Translations under genes and position numbers: made by a program
Shown here: positions 54,584-64,000 of the stretch, one piece after another
Layout of the letters: each line of letters opens with the position of its first letter
Numbering within the stretch: position 1 is the first letter of the stretch
The notes under the pieces: model-generated
Databases searched by the model: none
What the model was told of the DNA's origin: nothing
What the model saw: the letters and a program-made list of their open reading frames with translations, nothing else
From: Marinilabilia salmonicolor
GTDB taxonomy: Bacteria; Bacteroidota; Bacteroidia; Bacteroidales; Marinilabiliaceae
NCBI RefSeq assembly: GCF_003003035.1
Contig: NZ_PVTS01000010.1
Coordinates: 62,001 to 126,000, forward strand
DNA: 64,000 nt
Direction of reading: 5' to 3'

Positions 54584-55453
54584 CTACAAGTCCAGAAATT
54601 TAGATGCCCCGCTATTCTCAATCGTCTCAGCAACCATAGAGGCATCATCTGAACTTATTACGCTAAACAATCTTTCCTTTTTTCTTAAATCATTCCAAAT
54701 CTGATGTTCAAATGACTTCTTTTGTTCAGGTTCATCTGCAATCAGGAAAAATTTATTTTCAAAAGGCTCCTTTTGGTGACCATAGGAAAGATGAACGATT
54801 AAATTCACATAACTGGTGGTAGCTTTATGAATTTTGTCTCTGGAATGCGTAAAATATAGTGACTTAGCACCTACAAAGACTCCGTTCCTGCCCACACAAT
54901 CCATTTCAAAAGGGGTAACAAGAGATGGAGTGAAATTGTGATCAAACTTTTTATGAATATGAACCTTCTCTTTTACCCGTTCAATAAGATTGGTGTTAAT
55001 GCGCTCATTAAAATGTTTCTCTTCTTCCTTTTCCGGATTAATCTCCGTTTCTTCAACCTGATCAACAAACATTCTAAAGAGTTTTTGAAACTTTTCAGCA
55101 TTCACCTGGTCGGTGATAAAATTAGGTGCTGTAAATTTTAAAAGTCCATTGCTGTATCGCGACAAATATTCAAAATACTCAGAACTGAATGAACTTTTCA
55201 AATCAAAAATTTCCGGTTCTGCTTTTGACTTTTTTGCAAGGGTATTTAACTCATCAAGCTTATGGGTGATCTCTTTCTCCAGATAATCTAATACCCTGGA
55301 ATCACTGGTTAAAATCCCCTTTGCAATTCTCTTCTTTCTTTGAGAAAACTTATAACGAAAACCTTTCTGGTCAGACAATATCATCCCTATTACCAAACTA
55401 TCGTCAGACAGGGAATTAGGTGATATCTTTATAAGACTATAAAAAGTTTTCAT
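54584..55453 (-). CDS. DUF3037-like protein partnered with HipA-like kinase
   Basis: A 289-residue protein. The N-terminus (FYSLIKISPN and LVIGMILSDQKGFRYKF) recalls DUF3037 proteins, which in many genomes are encoded next to HipA-family kinases; the rest is longer than usual. Start ATG 55451-55453 overlaps the HipA stop by one base (TAATG), so the pair is translationally coupled. It could be the kinase's antitoxin-like partner or substrate. No DNA-binding helix is evident. Confidence 0.6.
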   Translation of the reverse strand: MKTFYSLIKISPNSLSDDSLVIGMILSDQKGFRYKFSQRKKRIAKGILTSDSRVLDYLEKEITHKLDELNTLAKKSKAEPEIFDLKSSFSSEYFEYLSRYSNGLLKFTAPNFITDQVNAEKFQKLFRMFVDQVEETEINPEKEEEKHFNERINTNLIERVKEKVHIHKKFDHNFTPSLVTPFEMDCVGRNGVFVGAKSLYFTHSRDKIHKATTSYVNLIVHLSYGHQKEPFENKFFLIADEPEQKKSFEHQIWNDLRKKERLFSVISSDDASMVAETIENSGASKFLDL

Positions 55454-56289
55454 TACATTTTACTTAGAATAAGACTATACTCCTCAAATACTTTTTTGTT
55501 ACGTACTTCCGAGAAAAGAAAGGCATGAATATTTTGTTGTTCCTCCGGGGTAAATTCAAGCCCATCAGGAATATAACCACAAATTTCATCAAAATGTTGT
55601 CTGCACTCCTCAATACAAAGATAGAAACTTTCTCTCGCTTTGTCCATCCATATAATATCAGCTTTGATTTTTCGCTTCAACGTCCTGCATGCCTGATGGT
55701 GCAAAATCGATTCATTATAACTAAACATCAACTCTTCAGGCATTAGATAATCATATCCGCCAGATGCTAAAATAAATGCATGATCAATCGCGGTAATGGT
55801 AATTAGTTTTTCTCCATCCGGGCACAATAGCAGGTTGTTATTGCCGGGGTTCCGGTCTTCATTGGCTATCCAGATATCAAATAAAGCCAAACGGAAAAAA
55901 TCCTCCGGATTATTCAACTCCCGTTTAAACTTATCTAATGATATGAAGGCTTCCAGTTCTATTGAATTCTCAATCCATTGAGAACCGAAACATATATTTT
56001 CATACAAAAAAGGCTTGTGCCTTACACTCAACCCCTCGGTTTGAGAAATCAATTCAGGATCTATACTAACAACCGCAACTTCCGGGGTAGGGATATCCCA
56101 TAATCGCAGAAAGTAATACCCTAAAAACTCATTAATCAATGAATTTTTATCATGACTGTTTTTTAATGCCTTAACTACATATTGATTATAATCATCTCCC
56201 AACACTTTCAACGGGGTATGACCATCAGTGGGAATCTCCTTTATTATTGAGATTCCCTCTCTATGCAGCAAGGGGGTTAGTTTTTCCAT
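55453..56289 (-). CDS. HipA-like kinase
   Basis: A 278-residue HipA_2-type kinase. The catalytic region has FDIWIANEDRNPGNNNLLL, matching the D-x-x-x-N kinase catalytic loop, and ITAIDHAFIL, matching the metal-binding D of HipA-like proteins. The N-terminal ATP-binding strands (NQYVVKALKNS) are present. It lacks the HipA N-1 domain and any HipB-like regulator, which fits the single-domain HipA_2 class. The upstream gap of 263 bp to hsdM is AT-rich with no gene. Confidence 0.78.
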   Translation of the reverse strand: MEKLTPLLHREGISIIKEIPTDGHTPLKVLGDDYNQYVVKALKNSHDKNSLINEFLGYYFLRLWDIPTPEVAVVSIDPELISQTEGLSVRHKPFLYENICFGSQWIENSIELEAFISLDKFKRELNNPEDFFRLALFDIWIANEDRNPGNNNLLLCPDGEKLITITAIDHAFILASGGYDYLMPEELMFSYNESILHHQACRTLKRKIKADIIWMDKARESFYLCIEECRQHFDEICGYIPDGLEFTPEEQQNIHAFLFSEVRNKKVFEEYSLILSKM

Positions 56290-56553
56290 TTTTTCATATC
56301 ATCCCTTCAAATATAACATTTTCAAGAGCTTTGACAATATTTTCCAATGAAAACTCTTTTTTCTTTATACTGATTACTCAAAATAATCACAACCAATACC
56401 AGTTCCGATTACCCCGCAAAAAACCAAATACCCCTTACCTACCCCCGTTGTCTTTCCACCCAAAAATATTAACTTAGGCATTCGAAAAATCAGACCTGTT
56501 TACCAAGCCTGACACCACAACATAAAACATTACAACAAACTCATTACTAAACA

Positions 56554-58998
56554 ATGGCAATCAAAAAATCGGAACTATACAGCTCCCTGTGGGCCAGCTG
56601 CGACGAACTTAGAGGTAGTATGGATGCAAGCCAGTACAAAGATTATGTATTGGTTTTGCTTTTTATGAAATATGTATCCGACAAAGGCGACAAACTCGTG
56701 GATATTCCCGAAGGTGGCAGCTTCTACGATATGGTAAAGCTCAAGGGTCAGCCCGATATTGGTAACCAGATGAACATCATCATCGGAAAACTGGCAGGGG
56801 CAAACAGCCTCAATGGTATCATCACCGTAGCCGATTTTAATGATGACGAAAAACTCGGAAAGGGTAAAGACAAGGTGGACCGGCTTTCTAACCTCATTGA
56901 AATTTTTGAGAATGAATCACTCAATTTCCGAAGTAACCGTGTTGAGAATGACGATCTGCTCGGCGATGCTTATGAATATCTTATGCGCCATTTTGCGACG
57001 GAGAGTGGCAAAAGCAAAGGTCAGTTTTACACGCCTGCCGAAGTCTCTCGTGTTATGGCCAAATTGATTGGTATAGAACAGTCGCAAAGTCCATCGGAAA
57101 CCCTTTATGACATGGCATGCGGATCGGGTTCGCTGCTGCTGAAAGCGGCCGATGAAGCCCCCAACGGCATTACCATTTACGGTCAGGAGATGGACAATGC
57201 CACCCGTGCCCTGGCAGTCATGAATATGTGGTTACACGGACATCCGGATGCTGAAATCCTGCAGGGAAACACCATTGCGGAGCCCTTGTTTCTGGAAAAA
57301 GAAAACAGCGGCCTCAAGAAGTTCGACTATGCAGTGGCCAATCCCCCATTCTCCACTAAGGCATGGAGCAATGGGCTGGATGAAGCCAACGACATTTACG
57401 AACGGTTTGATGGATTTGGTATTCCACCCCAAAAGAACGGCGATTATGCTTTTCTGCTGCATCTGCTCAAGTCTTTAAAAAGCAAAGGAAAAGCGGCCAT
57501 CATTATGCCGCTCGGTGTACTCTTCAGGGGCAACATTGAAAGTGAAATACGCCGCAACATTGTAAAGCGCGGCTACATCAAAGGCATCATCGGATTACCC
57601 GACAACCTTTTCTACGGAACGGGCATTGCTGCTTGTATCATTGTCCTTGACAAAGAAAATGCAGCTCAGCGCAAGGGAATTTTCATGATCAACGCGGCCA
57701 AAGGTTTCATGAAAGACGGCAACAAAAACCGACTGCGCTCGCAGGACATCCACAAAATGGTGGACACTTTTACCAAACAGCTAAAGATTCCCGGCTACAG
57801 CCGGATGGTGCCATTTACCGAAATCGCTGACCCCAAAAATGATTTCAACCTCAATCTGCCCCGCTACATCGACACCCAGGAGGAGGAAGACATTCAGGAT
57901 ATTGATGCCCACCTCAACGGGGGAATTCCTCAACGCGACATTGATGCACTGAGTAGTTTCTGGGAGGTCTATCCCAACATGAAAGAAGACCTCTTTACCC
58001 CGGCCAGTCGGGAGGGTTACTTCGAACTGAAAACGCCAGCCGAAGAGATTCGAAAAATCATTTTCGACCATCCCGATTTCAAAAATTTCTCAGGTAAAAT
58101 GCAGAATATTTTCAATGCCTGGCAGACCCAATCAATAGATAATTTAAGATCACTGAATAAAGAGTGCCACCCCAAAGCAGTCATCAATCATATCTCAGAA
58201 AATATTCTTGATGCTTACAAGGATAAAGGGTTGCACCCGGGACAAAAAGGCCTGCTCGACCGTTACGACATCTATCAACAATTGATGGATTACTGGTCGG
58301 AAACCATGCAGGACGATTTGTACGAAATTGCCGCCGAGGGCTGGGAAGCAGGAAACATACTGACACGGCTTACCCGAAAAACAAAAAGGGGACTTAAAGA
58401 CATCCCCGGCATTGACGGTCTCTCCGGCCGTCTCATTCCCACCGGACTGATGATTGAGGAACGACTGTCGGAACAAAAAACCGCTGTTGACAAGTTGCAA
58501 AACCAACTCGACAGTACTGTGGCAGAAATGGAGAGCATGCGTGAAGAGCATGGCACGGGAGACGGGCCTTTGGCCGATGCCTTGGATGACAAAGGGAAAA
58601 TCACTAAGGCTTCCCTCAATGCCGCTCTTAAGGAGGTTGACAAATCCGACAAAACCCAGACTGCCATCCTGAAGCAATACAAAAAACTGATGGACAAAGA
58701 AGCCACACTAAAGGTTGACATCAAAACCGCTCTTACCGAACTGGAGGAACAACTCATACAGGCCTATCCCCCGCTCACAATAGAGGATATTAAAGAAATA
58801 GTGATTGAGCAAAAGTGGATGGCCGAAATCAACCGTCGCATCAACAATGAAATGGAGGCCATCAGCCACCGCCTTACCACACGCATCAAAACTTTGGCCG
58901 AACGCTACCAAAGCACCCTGCCCCAACTTACCAACAACGTGGAACACCTGAAGGCAAAAGTGGAGGAACACCTGAAAGCCATGAAGTACAACTGGTAA
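56554..58998 (+). CDS. hsdM: Type I restriction-modification methyltransferase subunit (HsdM) with long C-terminal extension
   Basis: An 814-residue N6-adenine methyltransferase. N-terminal HsdM_N helices (ELYSSLWASCDELRGSMDA), SAM motif I DMACGSGS (186-193), catalytic NPPF (263-266), and the FYGTGIAACIIVL segment. The typical HsdM core ends near 500; the remaining ~310 residues form a helical, Lys/Glu-rich extension (coiled coil about 610-810) that in other long HsdM proteins can carry partner contacts. It starts a run hsdM-hsdS with 52 bp between them. Confidence 0.93.
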   Translation: MAIKKSELYSSLWASCDELRGSMDASQYKDYVLVLLFMKYVSDKGDKLVDIPEGGSFYDMVKLKGQPDIGNQMNIIIGKLAGANSLNGIITVADFNDDEKLGKGKDKVDRLSNLIEIFENESLNFRSNRVENDDLLGDAYEYLMRHFATESGKSKGQFYTPAEVSRVMAKLIGIEQSQSPSETLYDMACGSGSLLLKAADEAPNGITIYGQEMDNATRALAVMNMWLHGHPDAEILQGNTIAEPLFLEKENSGLKKFDYAVANPPFSTKAWSNGLDEANDIYERFDGFGIPPQKNGDYAFLLHLLKSLKSKGKAAIIMPLGVLFRGNIESEIRRNIVKRGYIKGIIGLPDNLFYGTGIAACIIVLDKENAAQRKGIFMINAAKGFMKDGNKNRLRSQDIHKMVDTFTKQLKIPGYSRMVPFTEIADPKNDFNLNLPRYIDTQEEEDIQDIDAHLNGGIPQRDIDALSSFWEVYPNMKEDLFTPASREGYFELKTPAEEIRKIIFDHPDFKNFSGKMQNIFNAWQTQSIDNLRSLNKECHPKAVINHISENILDAYKDKGLHPGQKGLLDRYDIYQQLMDYWSETMQDDLYEIAAEGWEAGNILTRLTRKTKRGLKDIPGIDGLSGRLIPTGLMIEERLSEQKTAVDKLQNQLDSTVAEMESMREEHGTGDGPLADALDDKGKITKASLNAALKEVDKSDKTQTAILKQYKKLMDKEATLKVDIKTALTELEEQLIQAYPPLTIEDIKEIVIEQKWMAEINRRINNEMEAISHRLTTRIKTLAERYQSTLPQLTNNVEHLKAKVEEHLKAMKYNW

Positions 58999-59050
58999 AC
59001 CAACAATTAATTGAAGAAAAATTTAGGTAATCAGGAAAATTCAACACATC

Positions 59051-60253
59051 ATGGTGCAGTCAATGGAAAGAAAACAAACAGATATACCGGAAGGCTATCA
59101 GAAAACAGAAGTTGGGGTGATTCCGGAGGATTGGGAGGTAAAACCAATTGGGGCAACTCTTCAAATTAGACATGGAAAATCCCAAAAGTTAGTTGCTTCT
59201 GCTTTTGGCAATTATCCAATTCTGGCCACCGGAGGAAATATTGGCTTTGCAAAAGAATACCTATATAATAAGCCATCAGTATTAATAGGCAGAAAAGGCA
59301 CTATCAACAAGCCTCTTTATATGGATACTCCATTTTGGACAGTTGATACATTGTTTTATTCTGAGGTCAATAAGGAATATTCGGCAAAATATCTTTTCTA
59401 TAATTTTTGTTCAATTAATTGGTATGCATACAATGAAGCTTCTGGAGTTCCTAGCCTAAATGCTAAAACAATTGAAAATCTTTTAATCCCCCTCCCCCCA
59501 ACCCTCGCCGAACAAACCGCCATCGCCAACGCCCTGTCCGATATGGATGCCCTCATTGATGCTCAGGAAAAACTCATCCATAAAAAACGCCTCATCCAAC
59601 AGGGGGCTATGCAGGAGTTGTTGAGGCCGAAAGAGGGATGGGTGGAGACGACTCTTTTCAACTTAACTAATAACAAAAAAGAACTTTTTGATGATGGAGA
59701 TTGGATTGAAGCAAATCACATTAGTAATCAAGGTATAAGAATTTTACAAACTGGGAATATCGGTATTGGTAATTTTGTCGATAAGACAAATAAAAAATAC
59801 TTAATTAACGAGTCATTCAATAAGCTCCATTGTAAGCTACTCCAAAAAGGAGATTTATTAATTTGTCGTCTTGCAGAACCAGCTGGGCGTGCCTGTATCT
59901 TACCAGAAATAGGGGAATCAAAAATTGTCACTTCTGTTGATGTTACAATCTGTAGACCACATGAGGATAAAATCAACAGAAAATTTCTTGTTCAATTATT
60001 TTCAACATCCGAATGGTTTAAATGTATTAGTGAAAATGTTGGAGGAACAACACATAAAAGAATATCAAGAAGTGCATTAGGTAACATAAAGTTCAGAATA
60101 CCTAACTTTTCAGAACAAAATAAAATATCTAAAGTACTTTCCTCAATGGACACCGAAATAGAGCAACTGGAAACCCAGCTTTCCAAATACAAACAAATGA
60201 AAACGGGCATGATGCAGGAGTTGCTGACGGGGAAAAAACGTCTGAACCACTGA
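59051..60253 (+). CDS. hsdS: Type I restriction-modification specificity subunit (HsdS)
   Basis: A 400-residue specificity subunit with two target-recognition domains. TRD1 starts at PEDWEVKPIGATLQIRHGKS and ends with the conserved central helix PLPPTLAEQTAIANALSDMD; TRD2 starts near WVETTLFNLTNN and ends with FSEQNKISKVLSSMDTEIEQ. The two conserved helical arms are repeats, as usual, and intact. The TRDs are much more AT-rich than the conserved regions, consistent with TRD exchange between hsdS genes. The start may be the ATG at 59051 or at 59063. Confidence 0.94.
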   Translation: MVQSMERKQTDIPEGYQKTEVGVIPEDWEVKPIGATLQIRHGKSQKLVASAFGNYPILATGGNIGFAKEYLYNKPSVLIGRKGTINKPLYMDTPFWTVDTLFYSEVNKEYSAKYLFYNFCSINWYAYNEASGVPSLNAKTIENLLIPLPPTLAEQTAIANALSDMDALIDAQEKLIHKKRLIQQGAMQELLRPKEGWVETTLFNLTNNKKELFDDGDWIEANHISNQGIRILQTGNIGIGNFVDKTNKKYLINESFNKLHCKLLQKGDLLICRLAEPAGRACILPEIGESKIVTSVDVTICRPHEDKINRKFLVQLFSTSEWFKCISENVGGTTHKRISRSALGNIKFRIPNFSEQNKISKVLSSMDTEIEQLETQLSKYKQMKTGMMQELLTGKKRLNH

Positions 60254-60358
60254 TTTATGTGATTTTTTGATGGGCTATGATTATTGGGTGGACTGTAATT
60301 ATTTGATGGATTATTATTTTTTCAAAAAGCTAACTTAAAACCAACTAAATAGAATACT

Positions 60359-60778
60359 ATGATTAACCCTAACTACAAATACTCGGACATTACCGGCAAT
60401 GTCATTGGTTGTGCCATGAGAGTACATTCTGCCTTAGGCAATGGATTTCAAGAAGTCATTTACCAAAGAGCTCTGGCCATCGAGATGGAAGAAACTGGTA
60501 TTTCTTTCAGCCGTGAGCATACCATGCCCATTTATTACCGGAACCAACAAATCGGTACACGCAGGGTCGATTTCCTGGTGGAAGGAGTGGTATCGGTTGA
60601 AATAAAGGCCGTAACTACTCTGGATGATACCAATCTCGCCCAGGCCATCAACTACCTGGAAGCTTATGATCTTGAAGTGGGGCTGCTCATCAATTTTGGT
60701 TCCAAAAGCCTCCAGCATAAACGGATTGTTAATCGCAAGTTCAACCAAAAAAATCAGGGGAATCCTGAAATCACATAA
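60359..60778 (+). CDS. GxxExxY protein
   Basis: A 139-residue protein with the family motif GFQEVIY at about residues 29-35 and the nuclease-like core RRVDFLVEGVVSVEIKAV (D and E-x-K) near 70-85, as in PD-(D/E)XK-type folds. GxxExxY genes recur beside restriction and mobile loci, but their function is unknown. It sits between hsdS and the DUF262 pair. Confidence 0.83.
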   Translation: MINPNYKYSDITGNVIGCAMRVHSALGNGFQEVIYQRALAIEMEETGISFSREHTMPIYYRNQQIGTRRVDFLVEGVVSVEIKAVTTLDDTNLAQAINYLEAYDLEVGLLINFGSKSLQHKRIVNRKFNQKNQGNPEIT

Positions 60779-60872
60779 ATCAGTGGTGCAGACAATTGTT
60801 CGGCGCTAAGTGGCTACAATTTAGGAGAGTGAATAACAACAAAACAGGTAATCTGGAAAATTATATAAAATT

Positions 60873-62222
60873 ATGGCTCAGACAACAAGTGAAAAAAATC
60901 AATTAAATACAGACATAATATCTATAAAAGACTTACTTACCTTAGATGGATTGCAAATTCCAGTTTACCAACGTCCTTACAAATGGAAGATTAAAAATGT
61001 CAATCAATTACTTGATGACATTATCACGCATAAGGACAAATCAGCATACAGAATCGGCACGATTGTTTTTCATAAGGACGAAATGGATATATTGAATATT
61101 GTTGATGGTCAGCAAAGAAGTATTACCATTTTGCTTATTGCACTGGCTTTATTGGAAAATGAAAAAATAAAAAAGATAGCTTCAAAAGAAAAGTATCATC
61201 TTGTAACACCAAACCTATTTTCTAAATCTCCACTCAAGAATTCAATTTCCAAACAAAACATTAAGGAAAATTATGCCGAAATAAAACAAAGGATAAAGGA
61301 ATTTGATTTTGACTCTCTTCGTTTTTTTTATGATAAATGCCAACTCGTTAAAGTAGAGCTTTCAGATGTATCAGAGGCATTTCAGTTTTTTGATTCTCAA
61401 AATGCAAGAGGGAAAGATCTATATCCTCATGATCTGTTAAAGGCCTTTCATTTACGTGAAATGGTAACTACAACAGCAGAACAGGAACGAAATGCTATAA
61501 TTGAAGAATGGGAAAGCTTGGACCAAAACACTTTAGAACGTTTATTTGAAAAATATCTATTCCGTATTAAAAACTGGTCAAAAGGTTATTCTGCGCGCAT
61601 ATTCACAAAAAATCAAGTTGATCTTTTTAAGGGCATTTCACCCGAGATAAAAGAGCCATACCCTTTTGCCTCCATTTATCGTATCAGCAATTATTTTATT
61701 GAAGGTTACAATCAAAACATCAATAGAAAAATTGACCTTAATCATATGAATTTCCCGTTTCAATTGGATCAGGCAATAATTAACGGAAAACGATTTTTTG
61801 AGTTTATTACTCACTATAAAAAAATGATTTCCGAAACAACCAACGGTTTTATTGACAATAACATCATAAAAACATTGAATAATTATCCAGGAAAATTCAG
61901 AAAAGGAGATCGATATGTCAGAGCATTATTTGACTGTTGCCTTATTTTTTATATAGACAAATTTGGTTTTACTGAAATGGAAAGAGCAATTGAAAAAATT
62001 TTCATTTGGACTTATAAATTACGTGTAGAACATTACAGCATACAACTGGCTACCATCGATAACCATGCTTTAAATGAACCTTCCTTATTTAAAATAATTA
62101 AAGAAGCCACTCATCCCAAAGAAGTATTCTCTACTTATGTAACTGGCCCTTACAGAAAAATACCTAACCCAAAAACAACAGACATTGTGAACCTTTTTAA
62201 TGAAATGGGATATGAACAATAG
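60873..62222 (+). CDS. DUF262 protein without HNH domain
   Basis: A 449-residue protein. The DUF262 (ParB/Srx-like nucleotide-binding) domain has IPVYQRPYKWKIKNVNQLLD and the motif VDGQQRSITI at about residues 70-85. It keeps its helical C-terminal region but has no DUF1524-like His-x-x-P nuclease motif. Its last codons overlap the start of the next DUF262 gene by 11 bp, so the two are translated together. It may act as the NTP-binding partner. Confidence 0.85.
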   Translation: MAQTTSEKNQLNTDIISIKDLLTLDGLQIPVYQRPYKWKIKNVNQLLDDIITHKDKSAYRIGTIVFHKDEMDILNIVDGQQRSITILLIALALLENEKIKKIASKEKYHLVTPNLFSKSPLKNSISKQNIKENYAEIKQRIKEFDFDSLRFFYDKCQLVKVELSDVSEAFQFFDSQNARGKDLYPHDLLKAFHLREMVTTTAEQERNAIIEEWESLDQNTLERLFEKYLFRIKNWSKGYSARIFTKNQVDLFKGISPEIKEPYPFASIYRISNYFIEGYNQNINRKIDLNHMNFPFQLDQAIINGKRFFEFITHYKKMISETTNGFIDNNIIKTLNNYPGKFRKGDRYVRALFDCCLIFYIDKFGFTEMERAIEKIFIWTYKLRVEHYSIQLATIDNHALNEPSLFKIIKEATHPKEVFSTYVTGPYRKIPNPKTTDIVNLFNEMGYEQ

Positions 62223-64000
62223 TAACGATATAAAAGAATTAACAATAAAGGAGCTTTTTAGTACAGGTAAATATGTCATTCCCCGTTACCAAAGAAACTA
62301 TGCATGGCAGGAGAAAGAAATCACTCAGCTTATTCAAGATGTGTATGATTATGCCTTAAAAGATAAAACTAATTATTATATTGGAACATTGGTTGTTTAT
62401 GAAAGAAGCCACAACGGTCACACCTATTACGAAACTATTGATGGACAACAAAGACTCACTACTCTTAACCTTATAATTAGTGCCATCAAACGAAACTTCG
62501 CCAATCACGACAAAATATATAATTTCCCCTTTGAACTAAATTTGGCATTTGATAGCAGAAAGAAATCTACATCCACCCTCCAGGCTATTGCAGAAATTAA
62601 CGGCAGCAAGGAACCCTTTTTTCGTGATGAAATCAACTATGAATCAAATATTAAGCAAGGCTATTGGGATACCGTTAAATTCTTAAAAAATGAATTAAAA
62701 GAAGACAATACCATCATTAATTTCTTTCGCTTTCTTACTGAAAATGTTAAAATTTTCAGGGTAAAAGTCCCTCACGACACAGATTTAAACCATTATTTCG
62801 AAATAATGAATAACCGTGGTGAGCAATTGGAAAAGCATGAAATTTTAAAAGCAAAAATGCTGGAAACTCTAAAAAATGAGGATTCCTTAAAATATTCATT
62901 CAATCTGATATGGGAAGCTTGCTCTGATATGGATCGATATGTACAATACGGATTTTCTACATCAAGAGGAAATCAGAAAAAGGATGAACGAAAAATTATA
63001 TTCGGAGTAGATTGGAACAATTTACAATTCAGTACTCTCGATGAAATTGCGAATTCCATTATTGAATCGAATGAAACTAATACATTTGATTACAATGAGG
63101 ATTCATTAACAATTGAAGAGATAACAAAACAACCTAGAAATAACCAAAATCTGGAATCAACGAAAAGCAACGATGCTGAACGATTCAGCTCTGTGGTTTC
63201 TTTCCCCAATTTCTTACTTCACGTATTAAGGATTGTTACAAAAGAAAATATTCCACTTGATGACAAACGTCTTTTAGACACCTTTAACCATTACCTTGAA
63301 AAAGGCCCATGTTTCGTAAAAGAATTTGGCTTTGCTTTATTAAAAACAAGGTTCTTATTTGATAAATACATAATCAAAAGGGAATTTTTAAATGACAACG
63401 AACAATGGAGTCTAAAACAATTGAAGTTAGAAAAAGACAAGCCAAGATATGTTAATTCTTTTGGAGAAGACGAAAATGGTCAAAATAAAGAAATCATTAT
63501 GCTTTTATCAATGTTCCATGTATCTTCACCTACTCAAATCTACAAACATTGGTTAAATGCAGCACTTTACCATGTTGTCTTCTATGGGGCTCAAAGTTTT
63601 TTATATTTCCTTCATGATTTGAGTAAGGCTTTCTTTTTTGACCGCTTTTTGGCAAAAGAACCTCTCGACTATTATGATATCATCTACCAAAACCAAGGAA
63701 TCCCAAAACAAAACTCTAAAAATGTCAATTGGGATATTCTGAATAAAGGGGTTCAAGTTGAAAACTTTATTTTTAATTACCTTGATTTTGAGCTCTGGAA
63801 AAGAAAAGCTGAAGGTTATGAAAAATTTGAATTTGCATTTAGGAGCAGTGTAGAACATTATTACCCTCAAAATCCGGTTGCTAATATTGAAAAACTAAAA
63901 AAAGAAATATGTGATAATTTTGGGAATCTATGTTTGCTAAGTAGCAGTAAAAATTCAAGACTAACCAATCATACACCCGAAGCAAAAAAGGATTATTACA
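62212..64000 (+). CDS. DUF262/DUF1524 protein, cut by window end
   Basis: Open from ATG 62212-62214 to the window edge (over 596 codons). DUF262 domain with IPRYQRNYAWQEKEITQLI and IDGQQRLTTLNLIISAI, then a long helical middle, and near the edge SSVEHYYPQNP followed by NFGNLCLLSSSKNSRLTNHT, the usual layout of the DUF1524 His-Asn-His-like nuclease end of GmrSD-type enzymes. With the upstream single-domain DUF262 gene it forms an overlapping pair next to a type I RM locus. Confidence 0.87.
   Translation, partial: MNNSNDIKELTIKELFSTGKYVIPRYQRNYAWQEKEITQLIQDVYDYALKDKTNYYIGTLVVYERSHNGHTYYETIDGQQRLTTLNLIISAIKRNFANHDKIYNFPFELNLAFDSRKKSTSTLQAIAEINGSKEPFFRDEINYESNIKQGYWDTVKFLKNELKEDNTIINFFRFLTENVKIFRVKVPHDTDLNHYFEIMNNRGEQLEKHEILKAKMLETLKNEDSLKYSFNLIWEACSDMDRYVQYGFSTSRGNQKKDERKIIFGVDWNNLQFSTLDEIANSIIESNETNTFDYNEDSLTIEEITKQPRNNQNLESTKSNDAERFSSVVSFPNFLLHVLRIVTKENIPLDDKRLLDTFNHYLEKGPCFVKEFGFALLKTRFLFDKYIIKREFLNDNEQWSLKQLKLEKDKPRYVNSFGEDENGQNKEIIMLLSMFHVSSPTQIYKHWLNAALYHVVFYGAQSFLYFLHDLSKAFFFDRFLAKEPLDYYDIIYQNQGIPKQNSKNVNWDILNKGVQVENFIFNYLDFELWKRKAEGYEKFEFAFRSSVEHYYPQNPVANIEKLKKEICDNFGNLCLLSSSKNSRLTNHTPEAKKDYY

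Overview
The window is a chromosomal segment of a Bacteroidota bacterium, most likely of the Marinilabiliales/Bacteroidales type. Reasons: Bacteroidota-style promoters (TTG, about 20 bp, then TAnnTTTG-like -7), weak Shine-Dalgarno sequences, Bacteroidota-type LptD, AraC-type regulator with an HMA-like N-terminus, CheB-CheR-PAS hybrid, GH20 and GH130 enzymes, and palindromic intergenic repeats typical of these genomes. No rRNA, tRNA or CRISPR array was seen.

1-16.5 kb is conserved housekeeping and envelope DNA: isocitrate dehydrogenase (cut by the window edge), dnaX with an A10 slippery tract that puts tau in the -1 frame, rlmB, an ABC-F ATPase, a LysM/periplasmic-binding protein, dnaA, an MCE protein and an amidase that share a C-terminal SPOR-like domain, divergent lptD, and ridA.

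16.6-42.5 kb is an envelope and signalling region: a GH130 gene, a PIG-L/GT4/GH100-like cluster, OmpA proteins, small membrane proteins, a hybrid histidine kinase, an AI-2E family transporter, an Mla-type lipid transport set (mlaE; mlaF-mlaD-Omp85-like barrel), a CheB/CheR/PAS protein, a radical SAM gene with a GT4::(alpha/alpha)6 fusion, and an AraC/HMA regulator. The most striking discovery is a repeated promoter architecture in front of these units: TGTGTGAATnATGTAA, 12 bp, a second ATnATGTAA half-site exactly 21 bp from the first, then 22 (21-22) bp, then a TAnnTTTA -7 element. Five clear copies, one weaker and one degenerate copy define a candidate envelope regulon; the AraC/HMA protein encoded in the same region is the natural candidate regulator.

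43-50.6 kb is mixed: a GH20 hexosaminidase, an MBL-fold hydrolase, a decayed HepT-like gene, a WYL regulator, a small FtsZ-like GTPase-domain protein behind a signal sequence, an unrecognised protein and a metallophosphoesterase.

50.7-64 kb is accessory and looks like a defence/mobile island: an AAA+ ATPase gene bracketed by two inverted copies of a ~160-220 bp repeat, an LRR protein, a HipA-like kinase with its DUF3037-like partner, and a type I restriction-modification locus (hsdM, hsdS) followed by a GxxExxY protein and two overlapping DUF262 genes, of which only the second (cut by the window end) carries a DUF1524-like HNH region. No hsdR lies inside the window.
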